A stretch of DNA of 64,000 nt from Thiogranum longum (GTDB lineage Bacteria; Pseudomonadota; Gammaproteobacteria; DSM-19610): positions 2,239,413 to 2,303,412 of the forward strand of contig NZ_SMFX01000001.1 of assembly GCF_004339085.1 (NCBI RefSeq), read 5' to 3'. The position numbers and the translations under genes are program-made. Numbering within the stretch: the stretch's first letter is position 1; each line of letters begins with the position of its first letter. The notes under the pieces were generated by a model, which was not told where the DNA came from, made no database searches, and saw only the letters and a list, made by a program, of their open reading frames with translations. Below are positions 1 to 9,376 of the stretch, piece after piece.

Positions 1-427
1 AACCAATATTGAAAACCCTTTCATCACCGCGGATTCCCGCACGCGCTGCAATCAGGGCAAATTTGGCTTCCTGTGCCTGTTCGAGTGTCGCCGCCGAATC
101 CCTGACCTCCTCCGCCGACTCACCATAATAAGCCATGGAGTAGGCCCTGTACTGCGTATCCAGAAAACCGGAGAAGAAGTCCTGTTGTTCATCATAGTGC
201 TGCTCCATCAGGGCTTCGGTCTCTTCCATGATGGGACCTTCATCTGTCGCAACACCATAGTCACGTGGAACACGACCTGAATCCCTGTAACGCGCGTATT
301 CCCGCTCAAAGAACCGCGTCAGCCTGCTTTCGTAGAGCTGCATTTCCTCGCTGGCAGGCCCGAAAATACCCGCCTGACGAAGACGCTCTTCAATATCTTC
401 AATATCTGTTTCCGCTTCGATCACCAC
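1..427 (-). CDS. Hypothetical protein, 3' part missing at window edge
   Basis: An open minus-strand frame runs from a GTG-GTG pair at 422-427 to the left edge with no stop. The product is acidic and helix-prone, with many Glu, Ala and Tyr residues (for example EETEALMEQHYDEQQDFF), and I do not recognise the family. The same frame stays open upstream to a TAA near 575 but has no ATG there. A different 48-codon frame that starts near 570 ends in a TGA overlapping the second GTG, so the start is uncertain. It is divergent from the HD-GYP gene at 675. The stretch 428-674 holds no convincing gene. Confidence 0.55.
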   Translation of the reverse strand, partial: MVIEAETDIEDIEERLRQAGIFGPASEEMQLYESRLTRFFEREYARYRDSGRVPRDYGVATDEGPIMEETEALMEQHYDEQQDFFSGFLDTQYRAYSMAYYGESAEEVRDSAATLEQAQEAKFALIAARAGIRGDERVFNIG

Positions 428-674
428 GATTCCCCATGAATATTCAATGCCGGGTACAGCTTTCGCGTAGATGATAGCATTATCGAAAATCCCTTTAACA
501 CAGCTGTTTTTTTGCCGCCCTTCGGGATGACCGTGATGCAGCGCACATACAAGCGTACTATGATCATCTATACCTTAACCCTGACGAACAGATGCCGATA
601 ACCTCACCACAACAAATGCGTCAATAAGCAGTCACAATAAACCGACAGACTCGAGAGAAAAGACAACCTGTATC

Positions 675-1739
675 ATGGCCACCGTACTTGTTATCGACGA
701 TCAGGCGACCAGCCGCCAGATCCTTGCCCAGATCGTCCGCTCGATTGACGAACTCCTGGAGATCAAATCCTTTGACAGCGCACAACCGGCGCTGGACTGG
801 CTGCGTGACAGGCAAGCCGACCTGATTTTGACGGATTACAAGATGCCCGGCATGAACGGTATCGAGTTCCTGGAGCAGGCGCGTATACTGGAACAGCTCC
901 GGAACGTGCCCATTGTCATGATCACCTCGCACGAAGAGACCGAAATCCGCTACCGCGCACTGGAACTGGGTGCCACGGATTTCATCAACAAGCCCATCGA
1001 CCATGCCGAGTGCCGCGCCCGCTTTCGCAACCTGTTGCAGATGCAACGCCAGCGTCTGATTATCGAGGATCGCGCCAACTGGCTGGAGGAGCAGGTCAGG
1101 GCCGCCACCCACGCCATTCGGGTACGCGAACATGAAACCCTGCTTCGGCTCGCCAAGGCCGGTGAATACCGGGATGAAGAAACCGGTAACCATGTTATCC
1201 GAATGGCGCGTTTTGCCCGGGTGATTGCGGAGACTCTGGGTGTCGATGAAATGGAATGCGAAACCATCGAGCTTTCCGCACCGATGCACGACATCGGTAA
1301 AATCGGTATTCCGGACCAGATCCTCCTGAAACCGGGCAAGCTCACGACAGAAGAGTTCGAAACCATCAAGCAACACACGATTATCGGCTACGAGATCCTC
1401 AGGGACAGCCCTTCCCGGTACCTGAAAATGGGCGCCGAAATCGCCCTCGGCCACCACGAAAAATATGACGGCAGTGGTTATCCACAAGGCCTTGTCGGTG
1501 AGGCCATCCCGCTACCGGCACGTATCGTCGCCGTTGCCGATGTTTTCGATGCACTGTCTTCACAACGTTGTTACAAACCGGCCTGGCGTGATCAGGATAT
1601 TATGAGCCTGATGGTGGAAGAGAGCGGGAAACATTTTGACCCGCAATGTATTGACGCGTTCCTCGGCCAGATAGATCGCATCCGGGACATACGTGCCTCG
1701 CTGTCCGACGACGATAACAGGAAGCAGGAAGTGACCTGA
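675..1739 (+). CDS. Response regulator with HD-GYP c-di-GMP phosphodiesterase output (RpfG-like)
   Basis: The 354-residue protein has a receiver domain at about 1-125 (DD acidic pair at 8-9, predicted phospho-acceptor Asp54 in LTDYKMPG, conserved Lys106 in NKP). A short helical linker leads to an HD-GYP domain from about 150. The metal site HDIGKIGIP (His205-Asp206) and HHEKYDGSGYP (261-270, GYP at 268-270) are intact. The family hydrolyses cyclic di-GMP, so an active, phosphorylation-controlled phosphodiesterase is expected. No cognate kinase is adjacent. The gene stands alone and is followed by a perfect inverted repeat that could end transcription. Confidence 0.93.
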   Translation: MATVLVIDDQATSRQILAQIVRSIDELLEIKSFDSAQPALDWLRDRQADLILTDYKMPGMNGIEFLEQARILEQLRNVPIVMITSHEETEIRYRALELGATDFINKPIDHAECRARFRNLLQMQRQRLIIEDRANWLEEQVRAATHAIRVREHETLLRLAKAGEYRDEETGNHVIRMARFARVIAETLGVDEMECETIELSAPMHDIGKIGIPDQILLKPGKLTTEEFETIKQHTIIGYEILRDSPSRYLKMGAEIALGHHEKYDGSGYPQGLVGEAIPLPARIVAVADVFDALSSQRCYKPAWRDQDIMSLMVEESGKHFDPQCIDAFLGQIDRIRDIRASLSDDDNRKQEVT

Positions 1740-1764
1740 ACAGGTCCGAACCTTTCAGAATCCA

Positions 1765-1846
1765 CGTCATTGCGAGCGAAGCGCGGCAATCTCCCGCAAC
1801 CTGGCACCAGGCCCTACAAGATTGCCGCGCTTCGCTCGCAATGACG
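1765..1846. repeat. Perfect 28-bp inverted repeat (family A, REP/MITE-like)
   Basis: The arms 1765-1792 and 1819-1846 are exact reverse complements, separated by 26 bases. Each begins or ends with CGTCATTGCGAGCG. The element lies between the convergent ends of the HD-GYP gene and alr, 2 bases from the alr stop codon. A single arm recurs at 16907-16934 and a degraded copy at 34161-34240. It may act as a transcription barrier for both neighbours. Confidence 0.85.
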
Positions 1847-1848
1847 AA

Positions 1849-2934
1849 TTAGTCAGAGACTCCGTCAGTTCTACGAGGCACCCTGGGTGTGACCCCGCAC
1901 AACAAGGCATAGCTGATCGTACCCGCGGCCCCGGCCACGGATTCCACCGGCAGCCCTTCACCCCACAACACAACCGGGTCCCCCGCACGGGCCTGTGGCT
2001 GGGTGCGCAGATCGACACACAGCATATCCATTGAAACACGCCCGATCAGTTCCGCCACTTCGCCATTGACCAGCACCGGGGTGCCGGACGGCGCATGGCG
2101 CGGGTAACCGTCACCGTAACCGGCCGCCACCACACCTACCGGCATATCTTCCGGGCAGACCCAGGCCTGGCCGTAGCCGACCGCATCACCCTTCCGGCAA
2201 TGATGTACGGCGATCAACTCGGAACCCAGCGTCATCACCGGGCGTAATTCAACCGGACAGGCATGCCCTGCGGCCATTGGCGAAGCACCGTACAGCATAA
2301 TACCCGGTCGCACCCATTCCACATGGCTGGACGGGCGCGTCAGTAATGCGGCTGAATTTGCCAGTGAACGCGGCGCTTCGCGTTGCATACATAATTGGCG
2401 AAAGGTACTTTCCTGATGGTCATTGGCAGTATGTTCCGGCTCATCAGCACAGGCAAAGTGAGACATCCATTGCAGCGTCTCCACCTGCGGCATGGCCTCG
2501 AGGCGATCCCAGGCCGCAAGCGCGTCACCCGGTGCAAATCCAAGGCGGTTCATACCGGTATCGACCTTGAGCCAGACCGACAAGCGGGCAGAAACATCCA
2601 GTGTTTCCAGCCACTCCAGTTGCAGTGCCTGGTGCACGACAAGTTCAAAATGGTGCTGCATAACCGCCGTCAGCTCAGTAGCGGAAAACACACCCTCCAG
2701 CAGCAGGACCGGCTTTTCGATACCCGCGTTACGCAGCTGCAACCCCTCATCGAGGCTGGCCACTGCAAAGGCATCAGCATCCTGCAACGCAGTGGCGACT
2801 GCCAGCATACCGTGCCCGTAGCCGTCTGCCTTGACGACTGCCATAACACGGCTGTCCGGTGCTGCGCGGCGCGCCTGGGAAAGATTAAACGTCAGGGCAG
2901 AAAGGTCAATATGCGCCCGGACGGGACGCGTCAT
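1849..2934 (-). CDS. alr: Alanine racemase
   Basis: This PLP enzyme interconverts L- and D-alanine for peptidoglycan synthesis. The 361-residue length is usual. The PLP-binding Lys35 lies in AVVKADGYGHG, and the second catalytic residue is probably Tyr254 in AVGYGQ. The VRPGIMLYG and VSMDM motifs are also present. Its ATG overlaps the end of dnaB by 4 nt, so the two genes are probably cotranslated, the arrangement seen in many gammaproteobacteria. The stop codon abuts the family A repeat. Confidence 0.97.
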   Translation of the reverse strand: MTRPVRAHIDLSALTFNLSQARRAAPDSRVMAVVKADGYGHGMLAVATALQDADAFAVASLDEGLQLRNAGIEKPVLLLEGVFSATELTAVMQHHFELVVHQALQLEWLETLDVSARLSVWLKVDTGMNRLGFAPGDALAAWDRLEAMPQVETLQWMSHFACADEPEHTANDHQESTFRQLCMQREAPRSLANSAALLTRPSSHVEWVRPGIMLYGASPMAAGHACPVELRPVMTLGSELIAVHHCRKGDAVGYGQAWVCPEDMPVGVVAAGYGDGYPRHAPSGTPVLVNGEVAELIGRVSMDMLCVDLRTQPQARAGDPVVLWGEGLPVESVAGAAGTISYALLCGVTPRVPRRTDGVSD

Positions 2935-4334
2935 CCGGCGTAGCCCTCGTCGGAATAGGACTGGATGGCAGTGAAGTTTTCGAAGCGTGTATGCTGGCCA
3001 AGGAAGGTCAGACGACGTATGCCAATGGGGCCATTACGCTGCTTGCCGATAATAATCTCGGCCGTTCCTTTATCCGGGCTGTCATCGTCATAGACCTCGT
3101 CGCGATAAATGAACATGATCACGTCGGCGTCCTGCTCGATAGCGCCCGATTCACGCAAGTCTGACATGACCGGGCGTTTGTTGGGACGTTGTTCAAGACT
3201 ACGGTTCAACTGTGAAAGGGCAATGACCGGTACTTCCAGTTCCTTTGCCAGCGCTTTCAGTGAACGGGAGATCTCGGAGATTTCCCCGGTACGGTTTTCC
3301 TTGTTGCCCGGCACCTGCATGAGCTGCAGATAATCGATCACGATCAGACCAAGATTGTGTTCGCGCTTTAAGCGCCGCGCACGGGCACGCAACTCGGTGG
3401 GCGACAGGGCCGGTGTGTCGTCGATAAACAGCGGAGCCTTGGAAAGGATGCTGACCGCCGAAGTCAGCCGTGGCCAGTCGTCATCGTCCAGTTTACCGGT
3501 ACGTACCTTGGTCTGGTCGATACGACCAAGCGAAGACATCAGGCGCATGGCCAACTGCTCGCCCGGCATTTCCATACTGAACACGGCAACCGGTACGTTG
3601 TCCCTGATGGCAGCATGTTCAGCAATGTTCATGGCAAATGTTGTCTTGCCCATGGAGGGACGCCCGGCGACAATCACCAGATCGGACGACTGCAGTCCGG
3701 CCGTCATTTCATCGACCTCGTTAAACCCGGTAGACACGCCGGTCAGCGGGTTATCCTGGTGAAAAAGGGTATCAATACGGTCGACCGCTCGCGTCAACAA
3801 ATCCTTGATATTGTGAAACCCGGAGCCACGGGTCGTGCCCTGGTCGGTAATGCGGAAGACCAGTTTTTCGGCATTATCAAGTAATGAAGGTGTATCACGC
3901 CCCTCGGTAAAATAGGCGCTGTTGGCGATCTCGGTGCCCACATCGGCCAGCTGCCGCAACACTGAATTATCGCGCACGATATTCGCATAGGCGCGAATAT
4001 TGGCTGCACTCGGCGTATCTTTTGCCAGCGTACCCAGGTAAGCCAGCCCGCCCACATCATCCAGCTGGCTGTTAGCTTCCAGCCATTCGGAAAGGGTGAT
4101 GACATCACAGGGATCACCACGTTCGATCAGGGCACCAATAGCCGAAAAGATGAGCCGGTGTTCGCGCCGGTAAAAATCTGCGTCGGTCAGGATATCCGCA
4201 ATCTGGTCCCAGGCACGGTTGTCCAGCAACAGGCCGCCCAGCAAAGACTGTTCAGCCTGCACGGAATGCGGCGGCACCTTCTGGCGGTCAGCACTGAATT
4301 CGACCGTAGTCGAGGATGAAACGGGTTCCGGCAT
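2931..4334 (-). CDS. dnaB: Replicative DNA helicase DnaB
   Basis: The 467-residue hexameric helicase has an N-terminal helical domain (about 20-120, starting PPHSVQAEQSLLGG), a linker, and a RecA-like ATPase domain. Walker A is GRPSMGKT at 224-231, and the Walker B region reads LGLIVIDYLQLM. The DLRESGAIEQDADV block typical of DnaB is present near the C-terminus. It lies downstream of rplI on the same strand, as in the classical rpsF-rpsR-rplI-dnaB order, and overlaps alr by 4 nt. Confidence 0.98.
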   Translation of the reverse strand: MPEPVSSSTTVEFSADRQKVPPHSVQAEQSLLGGLLLDNRAWDQIADILTDADFYRREHRLIFSAIGALIERGDPCDVITLSEWLEANSQLDDVGGLAYLGTLAKDTPSAANIRAYANIVRDNSVLRQLADVGTEIANSAYFTEGRDTPSLLDNAEKLVFRITDQGTTRGSGFHNIKDLLTRAVDRIDTLFHQDNPLTGVSTGFNEVDEMTAGLQSSDLVIVAGRPSMGKTTFAMNIAEHAAIRDNVPVAVFSMEMPGEQLAMRLMSSLGRIDQTKVRTGKLDDDDWPRLTSAVSILSKAPLFIDDTPALSPTELRARARRLKREHNLGLIVIDYLQLMQVPGNKENRTGEISEISRSLKALAKELEVPVIALSQLNRSLEQRPNKRPVMSDLRESGAIEQDADVIMFIYRDEVYDDDSPDKGTAEIIIGKQRNGPIGIRRLTFLGQHTRFENFTAIQSYSDEGYAG

Positions 4335-4396
4335 CTGCCCTCCGAGGCAGCCTGGGTCAGGATGACGTCAGGCAGTTAAACAATATCATATTCATT

Positions 4397-4464
4397 CGTC
4401 ATGCCGGCAAAGGCCGGCATCCATCAGGGTAAACGACATGGATTCCGGCCTGCGCCGGAATGAC
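4397..4464. repeat. Inverted repeat, family B (CGTCATGCCGGC type)
   Basis: Two imperfect palindromic arms (4397-4424 and 4438-4464) carry CCGGC...GCCGG cores and CGTCAT / ATGAC ends. A second copy with the same layout is at 37771-37838. It fills much of the gap between the rplI terminator and dnaB, where no gene is seen. Confidence 0.7.
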
Positions 4465-4569
4465 TGAACAGGTGCAGTCTAAAGCGATAAACACACGCGC
4501 TCAAGCACGCAATTTGCGGGCCGCGGCAGTGGCGGAACATGGAGAAAAACGGGATGCCAGACAAAACAA

Positions 4570-4597
4570 CGCCTTGCCACGGGAACGTGGCAAGGCG
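4570..4597 (-). terminator. Rho-independent terminator after rplI
   Basis: An 11-bp perfect stem (4570-4580 with 4587-4597) closes a 6-base loop. Read on the minus strand it is followed by a T-rich run, TTGTTTTGTC. It sits 18 bases past the rplI stop, so it should limit read-through into dnaB. Confidence 0.85.
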
Positions 4598-4614
4598 TTG
4601 CGGGGAACAGACTT

Positions 4615-5061
4615 TTACTCGGCTTCAATCACCAGCGTAATTCCGGCATCAACATCACTGTGCAAATGTAACTGCACGGGATACTCACCGATATTACGGA
4701 AAGCGCCTTCCGGCAGACGCACTTCGCTACGCTCGATCTCAACGCCTGCAGCAGCAATGGCCTCGGCGATATCGATAGCGCCGATCGAACCGAACAGCTT
4801 GCCTTCTTCACCGGCCTTGGCAGCAATGGTGATGGTCATATCCACCAGCTTTTCACGACGGGCCTCGGCTATTGCCAATGTGTCAGAAGCGGCCTTCTCC
4901 AGTTCGGCGCGACGTTCTTCGAAGGCCTTGATGTGTTCTTCAGTGGCCGGTGTCGCCTTGCCACTCGGGATCAGGAAATTACGCCCGTAGCCCGGCTTGA
5001 CGTTGACCCGGTCACCCAGGTTACCCAGATTTTCAACTTTTTCCAGCAGAATGACTTCCAT
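4615..5061 (-). CDS. rplI: 50S ribosomal protein L9 (bL9)
   Basis: The 148-residue protein starts with the diagnostic L9 signature [17 protein letters not shown] and [10 protein letters not shown] long connecting helix (about 40-75) and a C-terminal domain ending in a VTLVIEAE-like strand follow. It binds 23S rRNA at the base of the L1 stalk. It is the last ribosomal gene of the rpsF operon and is followed by a strong terminator. Confidence 0.98.
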   Translation of the reverse strand: MEVILLEKVENLGNLGDRVNVKPGYGRNFLIPSGKATPATEEHIKAFEERRAELEKAASDTLAIAEARREKLVDMTITIAAKAGEEGKLFGSIGAIDIAEAIAAAGVEIERSEVRLPEGAFRNIGEYPVQLHLHSDVDAGITLVIEAE

Positions 5062-5105
5062 CGTTCGACCCTACCCTATGCACACAGCTTTTGTTTTCGA
5101 AAAAT

Positions 5106-6047
5106 TCAGTTTTGACCCGGTGCGCCCTTGTCGGTGCGGCGGCGCGGATCCAGCCAGGGATCCAGTATGCCTACGGCGACAAGTAACTGCGGCGCTAACA
5201 GGGCCACGATATATACAATAACCAGCCAGACAAACCCGGCTTTCAGGTTGCTCAGCGTTGCATGTGCAACCGCCAACCCGACAAACATGAACGGCACCAT
5301 AACCACCAGCGCCCACTGCAGGGACAACACACTCGCTATCCCCAGATCCAGCGAAGCCAGTGCAAAAATCGCAATGCCCGCCAGCGACAGGCTGCGGTTG
5401 AAGCGCAGGGCATAAAACTCGGCCCGCACCGCACCCGGTCTTTCCAGTACGACTGCCTGCCACCAGCGCCCCAGTGTCAGGCACAGCAGGGCATTCATCA
5501 CCAACCCTGCCGAAATCGATCCGGCCAGCACCGGTGCAACCCGCTCAGCCAGTGCAGACAACTCTTCGAGCTGATCACGCAGTTCAGGCTGTACGGCAAT
5601 AGCAGCGTCCAGCTGCCTGCTGACATACTCAGGCCACCACTGCACCGGGTCACCGACGACAACATAGATCAATACCACGCCCAGCATGCCAAGCAGCGAG
5701 AGTGCCAGCATGGCCATGGCCAGTGAGCGTGTTTCCCGCAGTACTACACTGGCCAGCCACAGCGGTGCCCACAGCAGCAGCAGAATGACCACCACACCGA
5801 TCAGCACCTGCTGCCCGGCCATCAGGCTGGCCAGCAACGCCACAATGCCCGATGCGGCCAGTAACACAATTGCGCCAGACCGCGCACCCCGCTGCAGGCT
5901 GTTCAGCGCCAGCGCCGCCGCCGCAACATAACCCAGTACCGATGTCACCGGCGGCAGCAAAAAACTCAATATGGTACAGATCGCAACGACCAGTACCGCC
6001 TGATGCGGGCCTGCAACGACCAGCCTGCCAAGTGAACGCATCATCAC
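5106..6047 (-). CDS. DUF2232 polytopic membrane protein
   Basis: The 313-residue, very hydrophobic protein has about eight predicted membrane segments spread over its length, with a central loop around WWPEYVSRQLDAAIA. A DUF2232 (YybS-like) membrane gene between rpsR and rplI is a known arrangement in many gammaproteobacteria, and position and composition both fit. Its function is not established. It lies 44 nt upstream of rplI and 33 nt downstream of rpsR, so it is almost certainly in the ribosomal operon. Confidence 0.85.
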   Translation of the reverse strand: MMMRSLGRLVVAGPHQAVLVVAICTILSFLLPPVTSVLGYVAAAALALNSLQRGARSGAIVLLAASGIVALLASLMAGQQVLIGVVVILLLLWAPLWLASVVLRETRSLAMAMLALSLLGMLGVVLIYVVVGDPVQWWPEYVSRQLDAAIAVQPELRDQLEELSALAERVAPVLAGSISAGLVMNALLCLTLGRWWQAVVLERPGAVRAEFYALRFNRSLSLAGIAIFALASLDLGIASVLSLQWALVVMVPFMFVGLAVAHATLSNLKAGFVWLVIVYIVALLAPQLLVAVGILDPWLDPRRRTDKGAPGQN

Positions 6048-6080
6048 GTTCTGGTGCAGACGGCCCCAGGCCTCATGCGA

Positions 6081-6311
6081 TTAACCCTTATGGGAATCGC
6101 AATACGGCAGCAGCGCCAGAAAACGTGCGCGCTTGATGGCCGTGGCCAGCTGACGCTGGTACCTGGCCTTGGTGCCGGTAATACGGCTCGGCACGATCTT
6201 GCCGGTTTCAGACACATAGTTCTTCAGTGTCTGAAGATCCTTGTAATCAATTTCCTTTACACCATCTGCGGTAAAACGGCAGAACTTGCGACGACGAAAA
6301 AAACGGGACAT
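6081..6311 (-). CDS. rpsR: 30S ribosomal protein S18 (bS18)
   Basis: The 76-residue basic protein has the hallmark RRRKFCRF at the N-terminus and [19 protein letters not shown] in the middle, followed by [15 protein letters not shown]. It binds 16S rRNA as a heterodimer with S6, which is encoded just upstream at 6377-6823. Length and motifs are typical. Confidence 0.98.
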   Translation of the reverse strand: MSRFFRRRKFCRFTADGVKEIDYKDLQTLKNYVSETGKIVPSRITGTKARYQRQLATAIKRARFLALLPYCDSHKG

Positions 6312-6376
6312 ATGCTTGACCTCTGGTTAGCCGTTACTCAGAACGACTGGTTTCCCAATACAGTATGAAAGGCGCT

Positions 6377-6823
6377 TCAGTCAGCGCTGCCGGGAGCTTC
6401 TTCAGCATCGGCTTCCGGTGCTGCCTCGACGGCTGGCGCTGCAGTTTCAGGCGCATCGCTGTCCGGTACGGCTGCAACCGGTCGCGGCCGCTCTTCACGA
6501 TCATCGGCACGCTTGACCAGTAACGATGGATCAGTCTCAGCCTCCTTGCGCACGATGATCAGGTTGCGCAGCACGGCATCGTTGAAACGGAAAGCGCTTT
6601 CCAGCTCTTTCAACTCTTCGGTGCCACACTCGACGTTCATCAGCACGTAGTGGGCCTTGGCCAGTTTCTGGATGGGATAGGCAAGCTGACGGCGACCCCA
6701 GTCTTCCAGGCGGTGGATCTTGCCGCCGCCGGATTCGATGGTCGAGCGGTAACGTTCGATCATCGCGGGCACCTGCTCGCTCTGGTCCGGGTGGACCAGG
6801 AACACAATTTCATAATGACGCAT
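6377..6823 (-). CDS. rpsF: 30S ribosomal protein S6 (bS6)
   Basis: The 148-residue protein begins [18 protein letters not shown] and contains the S6 core ([21 protein letters not shown]). An Ala/Pro/Glu-rich acidic tail (about 115-148) follows, like the variable tail that RimK glutamylates in enterobacteria. It is the first gene of the rpsF-rpsR-DUF2232-rplI operon. A Shine-Dalgarno AAGGAGC lies 5 nt before the ATG. Confidence 0.97.
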   Translation of the reverse strand: MRHYEIVFLVHPDQSEQVPAMIERYRSTIESGGGKIHRLEDWGRRQLAYPIQKLAKAHYVLMNVECGTEELKELESAFRFNDAVLRNLIIVRKEAETDPSLLVKRADDREERPRPVAAVPDSDAPETAAPAVEAAPEADAEEAPGSAD

Positions 6824-6849
6824 GTAAAGCTCCTTACGGATTATCAGCC

Positions 6850-6890
6850 TTCCGCCTTATGCGGAAAACAAGGAGAACGCGCTAAGCGCG
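6850..6890 (-). promoter_or_regulatory. rpsF leader hairpins
   Basis: Two hairpins lie in the rpsF 5' leader: 6850-6855 with 6861-6866 (TTCCGC/GCGGAA, 5-base loop), and 6878-6882 with 6886-6890 (CGCGC/GCGCG, 3-base loop). Many bacteria regulate rpsF by an S6:S18-binding leader RNA; whether this is that element cannot be decided from the primary sequence. Confidence 0.35.
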
Positions 6891-6903
6891 CGAAAGCGGA
6901 GGC

Positions 6904-6932
6904 ATTCTACGTGACGGGCCGGTAGCCCGCAA
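6904..6932 (-). promoter_or_regulatory. Predicted sigma-70 promoter of the rpsF operon
   Basis: On the minus strand, -35 TTGCGG (6927-6932) and -10 TAGAAT (6904-6909) are separated by exactly 17 bases. They lie about 80-110 bases upstream of the rpsF start codon. Confidence 0.45.
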
Positions 6933-6990
6933 GTTGGCGGTGTGAATCACCCGGACCGCCCCCAGAAAACCACATTCCCTGTACAGAAAT

Positions 6991-9375
6991 TCAAGGCGCA
7001 GCCGGGTTAAAAATATCCATATCCAGCGGCAAGGGGTTTACGGCAAAAGGCGCGCCGGCCATCGGGGAAAAATCCGTACTCTGGGTCGTATCGGCACTTA
7101 TGGTATAAAACGCGTAAAGATTATGCCAGTTGGTGCCACGGTAGGGTTGACCCAGAGCGTTTAGCGGGCTGGGGTTGAAGCTCCCGTCTGTCGCACGCTG
7201 CGCCGTGCGGGCAAGCCAGCTCTTCACCCGATTGACAACCAGCCCGGATGTCATTTCTCCACGGATCGTCAGAATAAACGGGCTGGTATCGGTCAGAATG
7301 GCAAGCCGAATAAAATTACCGACCGGCAAAGCACTCAGACCAGAGAGGGTCTCGTTCGAGGTTTCACTGAACCCTACCTGCAGACCACCCACGGTAAAAC
7401 TGTCAACAGCCACATCATCAACCGGCGTAATCACGCTGTTTTCGATCTTGAAATCACTACTGTTCACAATGGAAATGTAGGTCGGCTCAAAAAGATCAAC
7501 CGTTTCAACCACAACGGCGTCGTCTTCCGTGCCAAGCTTTCCACGGTAGACCACCTGCAGGAACAGATCCGTGGCCTGGAGAGGAATCGGGTTCTTGCTG
7601 AAATCGAAAACAAAATCGACCCGCTGTGTCCGGCTGAGGCTTTGGTTGCCAAGCGGTTCAGATACCACGATCTCTTCCACCGCAGCGGGATTAGGGGTGG
7701 TGCTACAGCCGTTAATGGTACTGCCGCTGGTGTCGACCTCACCCGACAAATCCGGCTGGTAACAGGGGTTGCGGCGAAACTTTGCGACCGCAAACAAGGT
7801 GCCGTTTGTCATCTCCTGTGGATACACGCCCGTCCCGTCATTGATGTCCGCCGTGGCATTACGCAGCTGAAGCTTTACCGTCGAAAAACCGTCATTCGCC
7901 TGGTTGGTCGCGGCATGGTCCAGCAATGCATAGATTCCTGCAGGGGACGGCCTGACCTCAAGACGGCCACGGAAGAAATAATTCAGGAACCCGGCGGAAT
8001 AGGCGACCCCGCGCGGCACCAGCAGGTCCGCTATGGCGTCATAGATACGGCTGTCCAGCAAATAACCGTGTGTCTCGGCCGCCGGTACATCTTCATTGAC
8101 CAGCTCGGCGCGCAGCAGGCCCTCAACCACCAGCGGAATACGGGTTGCCGTATTCGTCAGTGTGTCATCGACATCACCTTCCAGGTAGCGGCTCTCGGCG
8201 AAATCGTTGGGGTTAGGCTTCTCCAGGGATTCGGCATAAAAACTGTTATTCGGATCATTGGGCGGGTTCTGGTAATTGTTCAGCGTGTTGCTGAACGACC
8301 TGGGCAGGGAACGCACGGTAAAGAACCCCCGGTTGCTGTAATCCGCCAGGCCTCGCCCTGCCGTGACATCGCCGCCCGGCTGAGTGCTGAAGAAATCCGG
8401 GTAGCGGTTAAAGCTTGGGATCGGGTAACCGTTGTATACCAAGCCGTCGAGTTGGGTACCGCTGCTGGTAGCGCTATCTTGTAAGGAACTGCCCAACAAG
8501 CGATCATTCACCCTGAACTCGTAAACGCTTTCGCGACCTGTCACCGCGGCCTCAATAAACTCGAAACAGGCCCCGCTGTGCTGGTCATTCCGCGTATGCT
8601 GCGGCTGCGCCATATCCTCGATCAGGTGCATGACATCACCCAGTGCCCGGAAAGTGGTTGCCCAATATGCCTTGCGGAAGGCCTCGGCTTCGGCCGCATT
8701 ATTGGGTGCACTGCCGGTATTACCTGGACCGATATTTTCCTTCGGGTCGGTCAGTCGCTGCCCCGTCAACGCCCGGAACATCGCTTCTCGTGCATCCCGA
8801 ACGGTGAAGTGGTTGCGTCGGCCACTGTTATCCGGTGGCGGTGTTGCAAAGGCATCATTGCTGCCGAGCGCCCAGTTCACAGCAGTTTCACCAAGTGAAT
8901 TTACAACCGTCAGTTCCCGATTATTTACAGGGTCATAAAAGTGGTTGAATACTCGCGTAACATTATTTCCATAGGGGTCATCCTGGGGGTTATCCGCTTT
9001 TATAAGACAGGGGAAAGGCAGCGGTACAGTGTCGTCTTCACGAATGGCGCCACTCATCAACCAGCCCTGTATTTTTAGGCGTTCAGATTGACCGACGCCT
9101 AATTCATTCTCAAATATACTAAATTGAAAATTTCCTTCATTTATCGCTCGCTTTCCAACCTTTACTCCGGCAACATCGAAATAATCTTCACCAAACGGAT
9201 TACTGTCATTTGTATCTGTAATGCCCAGTCGAGTGATGGATTCATTAACATTGAGGCTCGAAGCAGCAAACGCCTCGTATGTCATGAGACCATGTGTTTC
9301 GATTTCGTACGCAGTTGCACAGTTAGAAACAAGCGCAAAAACAACTGGCAGCCAAGGTATTAATTTGATATCCAT
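6991..9375 (-). CDS. Secreted Zn-dependent phospholipase C / P1-nuclease-fold hydrolase with C-terminal extension
   Basis: The 794-residue protein has a signal peptide (1-22, ending NCATA). The catalytic-type domain carries the HxxxDxxxPxH zinc motif at His250, Asp254 and His260 (MHLIEDMAQPQH). Other probable metal ligands are His28 just after the signal peptide and His145. This motif set is that of the zinc phospholipase C / S1-P1 nuclease superfamily; the substrate is unknown. The C-terminal 400 residues are beta-rich and not recognised. A lipoprotein gene ends one base upstream, and the pair is duplicated next door. Confidence 0.75.
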   Translation of the reverse strand: MDIKLIPWLPVVFALVSNCATAYEIETHGLMTYEAFAASSLNVNESITRLGITDTNDSNPFGEDYFDVAGVKVGKRAINEGNFQFSIFENELGVGQSERLKIQGWLMSGAIREDDTVPLPFPCLIKADNPQDDPYGNNVTRVFNHFYDPVNNRELTVVNSLGETAVNWALGSNDAFATPPPDNSGRRNHFTVRDAREAMFRALTGQRLTDPKENIGPGNTGSAPNNAAEAEAFRKAYWATTFRALGDVMHLIEDMAQPQHTRNDQHSGACFEFIEAAVTGRESVYEFRVNDRLLGSSLQDSATSSGTQLDGLVYNGYPIPSFNRYPDFFSTQPGGDVTAGRGLADYSNRGFFTVRSLPRSFSNTLNNYQNPPNDPNNSFYAESLEKPNPNDFAESRYLEGDVDDTLTNTATRIPLVVEGLLRAELVNEDVPAAETHGYLLDSRIYDAIADLLVPRGVAYSAGFLNYFFRGRLEVRPSPAGIYALLDHAATNQANDGFSTVKLQLRNATADINDGTGVYPQEMTNGTLFAVAKFRRNPCYQPDLSGEVDTSGSTINGCSTTPNPAAVEEIVVSEPLGNQSLSRTQRVDFVFDFSKNPIPLQATDLFLQVVYRGKLGTEDDAVVVETVDLFEPTYISIVNSSDFKIENSVITPVDDVAVDSFTVGGLQVGFSETSNETLSGLSALPVGNFIRLAILTDTSPFILTIRGEMTSGLVVNRVKSWLARTAQRATDGSFNPSPLNALGQPYRGTNWHNLYAFYTISADTTQSTDFSPMAGAPFAVNPLPLDMDIFNPAAP

Positions 9376-9376
9376 T

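Noticed and set aside
505-535. T-run next to a small CCC/GGG hairpin
   Set aside because: The T-run is on the wrong side of the hairpin for either strand, so it is not a terminator.
621-1487. Long open frame on the minus strand opposite the HD-GYP gene
   Set aside because: It is the antisense shadow of a clear response-regulator gene and has no recognisable domain.
4460-4990. 176-codon plus-strand frame over rplI and its terminator
   Set aside because: Runs through the rplI terminator and lies antisense to rplI.
7642-8484. 280-codon plus-strand frame opposite the Zn-hydrolase
   Set aside because: Antisense shadow; a matching shadow at 10165-10848 exists only because the hydrolase gene is duplicated.
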